A stretch of DNA of 64,000 bases from Buddleja alternifolia (taxonomy: Eukaryota; Streptophyta; Magnoliopsida; Lamiales; Scrophulariaceae), in contig CM033406.1 of the NCBI GenBank assembly GCA_019426215.1, forward strand, positions 4,541,001 through 4,605,000, in the 5' to 3' direction. Made by a program: the position numbers and the translations under genes. Positions 1-8,034 of this stretch are shown here, in pieces; position 1 is the stretch's first letter; every line of letters begins with the position of its first letter. The notes below the pieces were generated by a model, which ran no database searches, was not told the origin of the DNA, and saw only the letters and a program-made list of their open reading frames with translations.

Positions 1-279
1 ATCTTTATATGTGAGAATTACCAAATGTAACTTCTCTCTTTTACACAAAACTCGCGTCCGCAGTTAATAAATTTATGGCTAAGATTCAACAGTTATTACA
101 CGTGTTTAAATCCTACTAAGACTACATAACACAAGTTTCAAAACTCTTTACTGTGTCATTTAAAACACAAACTCTGCAGAAAAAGTAATTTACTTTCTAC
201 TCAAGCATATCTGCAAATCTCTCTTTATCTCTCTCTCAAAATAACAGAAAAATCTCAGTCCATCTTCATCTTTTAAAAA
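1..279 (+). promoter_or_regulatory. Conserved leader upstream of the SIRE extra ORF
   Basis: This non-coding stretch is closely matched by 53550-53829, in front of the second copy of the same ORF. Conserved parts are a TATA-like TTTATAT near position 4, a block with AAACTCGCGTCC, a CT-rich tract (about 215-240) and an ATCTCAG shortly before the ATG at 280. The CT tract followed by AG looks like a 3' splice site, and the TATA-like string could be an internal promoter. Either would let the downstream ORF be made from a separate mRNA. That is inference; only the conservation and motifs are seen. Confidence 0.4.
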
Positions 280-3200
280 ATGGCACCAAAGAAATCATCA
301 TCTACTTCTGCTGAAATTACCATCAAGGTAACTGAAGGTCTTGTTGTCGACTGGAAATTTCTATATGAACAAACTCAGATCAACCTGACGGACATAATGG
401 ACATGGTCGTCAAAGCTGGGCTCAAACCCTTCTTAACCCAATACTCTTATATGTTTCCCACTGAAGTTGAAACTTTCTGGAAGACTGCTACACTTTCAGA
501 GGACAAGAAGTCCATCTCTTGTCAAATTCCCTTCTCCAAGAAGGAGTCTCCAAAGGAATTCATCCTATCTGCTTCCACCATTGCCAAGAACTTCAATTTG
601 CCTAATGAGGGTGAGGCATTGGATTCTGTTACGTTGAAACAAATTAAGGAAGCATGGGCAATCATGAGTGCGTACGACGACGTTCCTTACACTCAGTACT
701 TCGAGAAGAAAGACCTGGTGTCCAAATACCGGTTATTGGCTGATTTCTGCAGCAAGATCATAGAATGCCGCGTGGGAACCTTTGATAAGGTAAATCCTGT
801 TCAATTTCAGATGATGGTTGCTATACTCTTCAACATCAAAATCAACTGGAGTGAGTACATCTTTGGACGGTTTCGGGACAGTCTAAGCGCTTCAAATAAG
901 CCTTATGGACTCATCCTGAGCGACATCTTGTTTAAATCAAATTGTGTGTACTCGTCTGGACTTCCGTTGAATAAGTCCAAGTTGTTGGGAAAAAGGATTC
1001 TGAACAATATGTTCAATCCTCCAACAGTTAGTGGTGCGGCTAGACCCCTATCTGAGCGGCTGGAAGAACGCCAACTGCTTGCTCAAAAGGCGGAGAGACC
1101 AGTGCCAGAGGAAGCTGTGAAGCGTCCAGCAGCAACGAAGAAGAGAGCCCCCAGAAAACCAAAAGTTAAAATTGCCGTCCCCTCTCAAAAAATTGATGAG
1201 GAAACTGATGAGGATGCCGAGGACAAGTTGCCTCTCAAAAGACGAAAGCTGGAAGGGATCATTAAGCAAATAGACTTTGAAGAACCAGCTGCTGATCCTC
1301 CCGCTCCTCCGGCTAAACTAGTTGAAGGAGTCAACATTAAGAAAATCTTTAAGCGTTCCAGGACTAGCAAGCGTCAAGCTGCTCCTGAAGAGCCTGAGAC
1401 AGTTGAGCCAAGCGCTCAAGTTGCCGTTGAGCCAAGAGCTCAAGTTGTCGTTGAGCCAAGCGCTCAAGATGTTGCTGTTGAGCCAAGCGCTCCAGAAACT
1501 GCTGTTGAGCTTAGTTCTCAGGGTAAGTTTATTTCTTCCCACAGCATTTCTATTCCTACATCTGTAGAAGATCCTGCTCTTATAGAGGATGGCTCTTGTT
1601 TTTCAGCTATAGTTCCAGCTGCTGCTGAAGTGTCCACAGATGTTCTGTTGGATGTTGACCTGACTGGAGTCGTAGCTATTGCTCAAGATGTTGCCGCTGA
1701 AGTAGCTGCAATTGAACCTGAGGAACCTGCTACTTTAACAGAGGCACGTTCAGAAGGTCAGAGCGCTGCTGAAGACGTTACAGCTCCTCGTCACTTCTTT
1801 CAACTCGATCCGCTGACGACAATTGATCATTCAATTAACTATATGCCCCCAGCGCTCGATGAAGATTTCATTCCTGCAGGATATAATAAAGAAAGATATA
1901 TTGCTGCAGAAGCTGACGCTGCAAGACTGATTGACTTTGACAGCGAAATCAAAGCAACCGTTCTAGACAGACCAGGAGACCGACCTCCTAGATGTGCCGT
2001 GGATGTGGCTTACTATCTTGATAATGGCCACAGCAGACCAACTGGGTTCGCGCTAAGGGATTACACTATTCGTGTGTATGATCCTCTCCGTCCTAGCTTT
2101 CTCAATCCCTCAGAGTCAGTCTTGAACAGAGAAGGTTACACACATTTCCCACAGACGGCTCACAGCGCTGAAAATCTTGCATCGGTCCGTCCTCTTAGTC
2201 TATGGAAAAATAAAGAGATTCATGCTGGTGAGCGCCTTGAATCGTTGACCGATCTGCTCCAGACTGAAGCTGATGCTTACTTTGACAGCGTCTGGAATGC
2301 CAACTATCAGCCTGATAAGCACCACTTTGAAGCCATAAGAGATATTCATCTTGAAGGCATTCGTGCTATGGTGACTGCTGGCACAGACTTCTGTATAAAT
2401 GAAGTAAATTGGGTTGAAGCGTACATGGGACATAAATACACCTTCCCAGAGTTAGTCCAAGCTCCCCATCTTTTCGGCATAGGCATGCATGACAAGAAGC
2501 GTCAATTCGCCAAGTATTGCCTCCTGAAGCGTCAACAAAGACTCGGACCTGTTCTCAAGCTCCCAATTATTAGACATCAAATGGAACAATGTCTACGTCA
2601 AGAACTTCAGAGAGTATCCCTCACCCCTCTTCGGTTTAATGCTCAAGCGTCCTCCAGTGGTACAGTTGGTGAACGGTGCTTAAATCTTGCTCCAAGCCAC
2701 TGTGAAGAAAACTTCAATCTGATGGTGAAGATTCTATCTCCAGTATCTCTCTTTGATAAAATCTTCACTGCCAATCTCAGATCTTGGAACGGCTCAGTGA
2801 TCAATTCATTCAAAGGATATCCACTGCTCCCTTCCATTCGCAGTGAGGTACTCAATCACTATGAGTATGTTCTCTCTCTGCTTGAAAGGAATCAAGAGCT
2901 CGCTCAAGCCATTTATCCGTATCTTGAAGAGTACTATGCGGACTGTGTGCCTACACATCGACGTCCTGCATCTCTTCCCTCAGATTGCTTGATTGGATTT
3001 TCCAGAACTCACTGCACAGATTCACTATTCTCCATCGCTCAAGCGCCGTCCAAAGTTTTCCCAGATCATGTGCTGGATATCATTGGTCCAATGTACATCA
3101 GGGCCATTGATAGTCCTCTACGCACATTTATCTCCGGTACTTGTATGTCCAGGACCAGACTCATTGAACTCTTGGATTCTACATCCACCTCTTATGCCGA

Positions 3201-4053
3201 CTCAGCAAGCTGGAACTTCCAATTCACTGACTTTCGCCAACCTGAGTCAACGCTTGAGGAAGCGCCTGCTGAGACATCTGAAGCGTTCAAGTCTGCAGAT
3301 ACCAGTATTCCTGACGCTCCTGAACATGCTACCATTGATAGTGCTGAAGATCCTTCCCTGGATATTCGAGGTACTGTTTTTGATCCAGCCTATCAAGTTC
3401 CTTTTGACTCTCTCAAACACTCATCACGGTTCAAGCGACCAGCTCCTCAAGCGGTTCAATCAGATGAGAGTCAAGCCTTCGGTCCCCTGCTTAAATCTGT
3501 TTTGGAGACAATTAGCGCTCAAGCTACTCAGAGTGAAGAATCTCTCCATTGGATTAAGGAAGACCTGGCAAAGATTGAAACTCACGTAATGAGCGCTCAG
3601 ATTGCTCATATGCGTAGTTCAGCTCAAGCGGCAGTTGGTGAGTGGAAACAAGACTTTCAAGAAATGCAGGATGCTGCCCACGCAACCCAACTTGCCATGA
3701 AAGAAGAACTTGAAAAGCGCCTTGCAACCCTTGAGATCTCTGTGAATGACGCCACCAGCGCTAAGCTTCTTGTTATGCAGGAACGCTTCGACAAGCGTCT
3801 GGATGACATCACAGATTCCTTATCTCAGATTGCTCATCAGGTAAGTGTACTCACAAACCACTTCTTAAAATCTGATGATGGCAATAAGGGGGAAGAGAAG
3901 AAGAAAGGAGAAAAGCGGAAAGCGTCCAGTTCAAAAGTTGAAGATCCTCCGTCTCCTAAGCGTCACATGCCTCCTTCTCAGTCTGCGCTTAATCTCCCGT
4001 CTTGGATAACTGCTCTGAAACAAAGTTCATCCGGAGCGCCAGTAGTACGCTAA
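280..4053 (+). CDS. Extra (env-like / ORF2) protein of a SIRE-type copia retrotransposon, 1257 aa
   Basis: This ORF lies directly upstream of a polypurine tract and 3' LTR, where SIRE/Maximus copia elements carry an extra, so-called envelope-like, ORF between pol and the 3' LTR. Visible parts: a globular N-terminal region (about 1-250) with a loose resemblance to the 'putative plant transposon protein' type; a basic NLS-like cluster KRPAATKKRAPRKPK (about 280-294); an acidic/basic linker; an imperfect tandem repeat around VEPSAQ (about 375-412); a second globular region (about 520-1000); a coiled coil (about 1070-1195); and a basic tail with KKKGEKRK. I see no signal peptide or clear membrane span, so 'env-like' refers to position only. 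The start ATG is conserved at 53830 in copy 2. Compared with copy 2, one base is missing just after 4040, so the frame stops early at 4053. Its molecular function is unknown. Confidence 0.8.
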   Translation: MAPKKSSSTSAEITIKVTEGLVVDWKFLYEQTQINLTDIMDMVVKAGLKPFLTQYSYMFPTEVETFWKTATLSEDKKSISCQIPFSKKESPKEFILSASTIAKNFNLPNEGEALDSVTLKQIKEAWAIMSAYDDVPYTQYFEKKDLVSKYRLLADFCSKIIECRVGTFDKVNPVQFQMMVAILFNIKINWSEYIFGRFRDSLSASNKPYGLILSDILFKSNCVYSSGLPLNKSKLLGKRILNNMFNPPTVSGAARPLSERLEERQLLAQKAERPVPEEAVKRPAATKKRAPRKPKVKIAVPSQKIDEETDEDAEDKLPLKRRKLEGIIKQIDFEEPAADPPAPPAKLVEGVNIKKIFKRSRTSKRQAAPEEPETVEPSAQVAVEPRAQVVVEPSAQDVAVEPSAPETAVELSSQGKFISSHSISIPTSVEDPALIEDGSCFSAIVPAAAEVSTDVLLDVDLTGVVAIAQDVAAEVAAIEPEEPATLTEARSEGQSAAEDVTAPRHFFQLDPLTTIDHSINYMPPALDEDFIPAGYNKERYIAAEADAARLIDFDSEIKATVLDRPGDRPPRCAVDVAYYLDNGHSRPTGFALRDYTIRVYDPLRPSFLNPSESVLNREGYTHFPQTAHSAENLASVRPLSLWKNKEIHAGERLESLTDLLQTEADAYFDSVWNANYQPDKHHFEAIRDIHLEGIRAMVTAGTDFCINEVNWVEAYMGHKYTFPELVQAPHLFGIGMHDKKRQFAKYCLLKRQQRLGPVLKLPIIRHQMEQCLRQELQRVSLTPLRFNAQASSSGTVGERCLNLAPSHCEENFNLMVKILSPVSLFDKIFTANLRSWNGSVINSFKGYPLLPSIRSEVLNHYEYVLSLLERNQELAQAIYPYLEEYYADCVPTHRRPASLPSDCLIGFSRTHCTDSLFSIAQAPSKVFPDHVLDIIGPMYIRAIDSPLRTFISGTCMSRTRLIELLDSTSTSYADSASWNFQFTDFRQPESTLEEAPAETSEAFKSADTSIPDAPEHATIDSAEDPSLDIRGTVFDPAYQVPFDSLKHSSRFKRPAPQAVQSDESQAFGPLLKSVLETISAQATQSEESLHWIKEDLAKIETHVMSAQIAHMRSSAQAAVGEWKQDFQEMQDAAHATQLAMKEELEKRLATLEISVNDATSAKLLVMQERFDKRLDDITDSLSQIAHQVSVLTNHFLKSDDGNKGEEKKKGEKRKASSSKVEDPPSPKRHMPPSQSALNLPSWITALKQSSSGAPVVR

Positions 4054-4409
4054 GGGAACCTCCTAGAGCGTTATATCCAAACCTACCAATTCCTACAAGA
4101 GCACTGCTTGAACAGTTTGACATTCCTCTTCAGAGAACATCCATTTCAGAACCTACAGATCCACAGATCTTAGCTGAAGAAAGGAAGATGACTGATTTTA
4201 GCCAAGCTTTTCGAATCTGCCTAAGGTACATTGGTATCGACCCAACTGACTGGGATAATCATTTTACAATATTCAAGAAGAGACAACAAGAAGAAAACAA
4301 GCTTATCATCAACAAAGATCATGAAGCAATGATGATCTTGGAAGACAATCTGACTGAAGCTATCCGAGCTGAAATGCCCAAGCGATACAGAGTTAGACCA
4401 AGTCATTAA
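4041..4409 (+). pseudogene. Frameshifted C-terminus of the SIRE extra ORF
   Basis: After a one-base deletion near 4040/4041 the reading continues in the next frame with about 120 residues ending at a TAA at 4407-4409. In the second copy (56768-57964) the same residues are fused in frame to the coiled-coil part, which shows that this is the original C-terminus and not a separate gene. Recognisable strings are LPIPTRALLEQFDIPLQR and RICLRYIGIDPTDW. The segment is mostly helical in appearance and ends about 220 bp before the polypurine tract. It could still be made if ribosomes shift frame, but a simple mutation is the more economical reading. Confidence 0.7.
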
Positions 4410-4630
4410 AGCTTTCTGATTTTACATTATCTATATTCTTGTCTCTTATATCTTTAAATATTCAGCTGTAAAAATGCTTGTAATTCTCGATAAATATGAA
4501 ATGCATTTTTCTCTTGCTGAAACATCTCGTTGAAGCGTAACTAACTTTAACTAACGTCTACTGATCAAAGCTAACTTTTACTTTTGGCTGTCTAACTCTT
4601 GAACTATAAAAGAGTAAGTATTGCCATCAT

Positions 4631-4645
4631 CAAAAAGGGGGAAAT
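4631..4645 (+). promoter_or_regulatory. Polypurine tract of SIRE element
   Basis: AAAAAGGGGGAAAT sits immediately before the TGTTAG start of the 3' LTR. The same string precedes the LTR at 51226. It is the expected plus-strand primer site for reverse transcription. Confidence 0.85.
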
Positions 4646-5241
4646 TGTTAGGAATTTCATGTTAGAAGTTTTGATGATGACAATTAAGTTTTTGTTAGAC
4701 CCCAAAAAAGTTGTAAGTTTATTTTAGTAGAAAACTTATATAGGCTTTGAAGCGTTAGACTTGTAATAGATTTATTAGGCTTTGTTATCTTACTTTAGAG
4801 TGTTAGGCTGAGCGTCTGATGATTTCTGAGTGAGTTTATCAGTGGTAAAGTTCGAAGACTCAAGCGCCTGATCTCAGAAGATAGATACAGTCTCCAAGCG
4901 TCCACTTTGGCCAGCTATATCAAGCGTTACCTTATGGGACAGAAGTGATTTCACCTGAATTTACTTCTAAGTCCAGAAGGAGTTTAATGCAAATATTCTC
5001 AAAGCATTAAATACCAACGGGTATTAATTTCAAATGCATTAAATGTTGATAAGAGCATTTAATATGATAAGTAATGTCAGACGTACGGAGAAGCCACCCT
5101 ATTGGACTGTCAACTATCTCAGACTGCAGCACCAACTTTCGTGCAGCAGATTTTCAGGAAAAAGGACAAAAGCTGTTCACTCGCGAAAGTGAGAGACACG
5201 CGCCAGTGCATGTGTCAAACGGACACTTTCTCCAAGAATAC

Positions 5242-5250
5242 CTATAAATA
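5242..5250 (+). promoter_or_regulatory. TATA box of SIRE LTR
   Basis: CTATAAATA occurs at the equivalent place in the other SIRE LTRs (48433 plus, 51931 plus, 58906-58915 minus). Transcription would start about 30 bp downstream, setting the U3/R border near 5275. Confidence 0.65.
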
Positions 5251-6112
5251 GGACTTCAACAACAAACAAAGTATAAGAACAATTTTATCAAGCCAAATTG
5301 CTGTTGCATTAAAATCTCATTCCTTAAACTCTCAGAAAAGCCAGAAAATTCAAGAAACATCCTACTTGCTTTTCTTATATTCCTGAGACAGTCAACAAAT
5401 ATCTCAAACATTCTTTTTGAAGAAACCAGATTTCTACTGAGATATTACCAAGTTGTTTGAACTTCATCAAAATCAAACAAACCTTTTAGAAAATCCCATC
5501 CAAGCCTCGCGATCTGTGTGAAGTCGAAGTTGGATACTTGCATCATTTCTGGGTGAAAGAAGCAAGAGGGTTGAAGTGATTTGAAGCAGAAATCTGTGTG
5601 ATCAAGGAGCTCAAGTCATCGACATCCATCTCTCCCTAATTTGTAGAAGATTCTGTGTGATTCTTTGAGAATCATTTTAGTGGATTGCCTCCAAGTGCAA
5701 AGGAGAAGAAAGACGTAGTTGAGATTACACCACCCAACGAACCTTACAAATATTGTGTTATTTACTTTTCAGTCATTTCATTCATCTATCATATCATTGC
5801 ATAAGTAAAACACAATCAAAAGCTAAGCAACTAAGAAACATCTTGTGACGCTAAAACTTTCAAAGAGAAGACTCCAAAATCATTCCGCTGTGCTAACCCT
5901 GATTAAAAGAACTGAACGCTTAACCTACAAGGTCAAAGTATTCAATTCCTGAAGTCTAAGTTAACTTTATAAAACGGTCTTCGTTAGACGCTTCACAAAG
6001 TCTCAAATATCTTATGTGAACGCTAAAGTGAAGCGTTAGACACTTCAAGTGCCTATCATTTCAAGCGTCCAAATACGTTTAATACGAAATCTTTTTGAAA
6101 TCGAAAAAGACT

Positions 6113-6154
6113 AAAGGGTCTATTCAACCCCCCCCCCCCCCTTCTAGACCCTTT
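6113..6154 (+). other. U5 hairpin with poly-C loop near LTR end
   Basis: AAAGGGTCTA (6113-6122) and TAGACCCTTT (6145-6154) form a perfect 10-bp stem around a 22-nt loop that contains a run of 14 C. The arms recur in the other SIRE LTRs with C runs of different length (10 C at 49306, 11 C plus an interrupted run at 52921). Confidence 0.7.
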
Positions 6155-6176
6155 CGTATGCCACTTGGGACCAACA

Positions 6177-7915
6177 TCTCCAAATAAAGCAATCACCAAG
6201 ATGTATGCAAAAATCGAGGGGGATTGCATAAATAATAGAGCAGAGTATGAAGCTCTTATTTTAGGTTTGAAAATATTACTCGAGATGAACGCTAAAAGCA
6301 TTGAAATAAAAGGCAATTCCCAGTTAATCATAAATCAAGTAAAGGGAATATTCAAATGCACAAGCTCGATGGCAATAGCCTCATTTGCTCGAGTTCACAA
6401 ATTATTTAAGCAGTTCGAAACTATTAAAGTTGCTTATGTCCTGAGAGAAAACAACCAAATAGCCAATGATTTAGCCCAGTTGGCATCAGGATACAAGGTT
6501 GACCCCTGTCTACTTGAAACAGCAACCCAACTCGAACCAAGGGTTTTATTACCTTTCGAACAAAGACAATTATTTATTCATAAAATAGATATCATGAAAG
6601 AAAGAGACGATTGGCGGCTTGAGATCATTGACAATCTTAAAAATCCATCTAAGAGGGGTTTCTCGAGCAAATTAAAATTACTGGCTCATCATTATTTTAA
6701 TGACGGACAAGAATTATATAGGAAAGATTCCCAAGGGGTGTTATTGAGATGTCTCGACTTGGAGGATGCCTTAATTACGATGGGAGAAACACATGAAGGC
6801 ATTTGTGGGGCCCATCAAGCAGGCCAGAAAATGAGATGGTTGATACATAGATATGGATTTTATTGGCTTACAGTCTTATGGGATTGCATAAATTATGCCA
6901 AAGGTTTTAAGCAGTGTCAAAGGTTTGGCAAAGTCTTAAGGCAACTTACAGTTGAATTGAATTCAATAGTCAAACCTTAGCCATTTCGAGGATGGGCTAT
7001 GGACATTATCGGTGAGATTAAACCAACCTCATCTAAAAGGCACAGTTATTTTCAACCGATTATTTCATGAAATGGGTTGAAGCCAAGGCTTTCGAGAGCA
7101 TCAACTCGAAGCAAGTAGCAGACTTCATCAAGGAGAACATCATAACGAGATTTGGAATCCCTGAATCTATAACACTTGATCAAGCTAGGGTCTTTAACAG
7201 CACAGAAATGCTCGAATTTTTGACTCAATTCGGTATAAAGATCCTGAATTCTACACCATATTATGCACAAGCGAATGGACAGGCCGAATCATCCAACAAG
7301 TTAATTAAAGAATGCATTTCGAAAATGATAAACAACAATCCAAGAAATTGACACTAATTACTAATTGATATGTTATGGGCTCTTAGGACAATCAAGAAAG
7401 ATAGTCTAGGGATATCTCCTTTTCAATTAGTGTACGGTCATGAAACTGTTATTCCGATGGAGATTAACATAAAGTCAAAAAGGATTCTGGAACAAACACA
7501 TCTTACAGCTAAGGAGTACGTTGAAAATATGAACATTGAAAAGTTAGACCACGAAATGTTACAAGTAATGGCTTTACAGCAAATTGAACTTCAGAAAAAG
7601 AAGGTTGAAAGAACCTATAACAAAAGAGTAAAAGAAAGGTCTTTCAAGATTGGGGACCTGGTATGGAAACTAATCTTGCCAGAGGGTTCAAAAGATCATT
7701 TTTATGGGAAGTGGTCACCCAAATGGGAAGGACCATTTTTTATTGTAAGTAAATTATCATGTAATTCATACAAGCTTCAATATTTAGATGGAGCCGAGTA
7801 TGGAAGAGCTTTAAATGCGAAATATTTAAAGAAATATACACCAACAATATGGAAGGTAAACGAAGAACTTATACTCGAAAGAATGCCAGAAACAGGAAAA
7901 AATTTCTTGAATTAA
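6177..7915 (+). pseudogene. Decayed gypsy RNase H and integrase (C-terminal part of pol)
   Basis: The first about 110 residues match a Ty3/gypsy RNase H (NNRAEYEALILGL, then SQLIINQVKG, then NDLAQLASG). Two catalytic positions are changed: GDS reads GNS and the usual AD near the end reads AN. The integrase zinc-binding region keeps H and H (THEGICGAH) and the last Cys (KQCQ), but the first Cys is Phe. The catalytic core keeps Asp (AMDIIGEI), Asp (ITLDQARVF) and Glu (ANGQAESSNKLI). A TAG replaces the Trp expected before PFRGW (around 6980), a frameshift lies near 7040-7066, and a TGA follows NNNPRN at about 7349. A C-terminal integrase domain (SFKIGDLVWK) ends at 7915. The reverse transcriptase part is missing because the SIRE inserted before it. 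The element cannot code for active enzymes. Confidence 0.85.
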
Positions 7916-8034
7916 CCTTCGAAATATAATAGTTGATTACATATTTACATAGCCATCTAAGGCTTGATAAAGTTTGGAGAGGTGAACAAGATGTCTAAAG
8001 AAGACTCAAAAGCATCCCTCTCGAGTAGCGCTGG

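Larger units (their letters stand above)
4646..6176 (+). repeat. 3' LTR of SIRE-type copia element
   Basis: The LTR starts TGTTAGGAATTTCATG next to the polypurine tract and ends ...GGGACCAACA. Related LTRs lie at 47848-49350 (plus), 51226-52971 (plus) and 57995-59563 (minus), and the one ending at 49350 is followed by a tRNA-iMet primer-binding site, which fixes the 3' boundary. It has a canonical TATA box at 5242 and a hairpin with a 14-C loop just before its 3' end. The next base, 6177, is inside a gypsy RNase H reading frame, so this marks insertion of the SIRE element into a Tat-type element. The 5' LTR and pol lie outside the window. Confidence 0.88.

Noticed and set aside
1521..1543. 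Perfect-looking mini-intron (GTAAGT...TTCTTCCCACAG) inside the extra SIRE ORF
   Set aside because: Only about 22 nt, far below the minimum for plant introns, and the frame reads through it in both copies; the donor is not kept in copy 2.
2993..3589. 198-aa ORF overlapping the large SIRE ORF in another frame
   Set aside because: It has no motifs and is a shadow of the main frame; the real frame is supported by the second copy.
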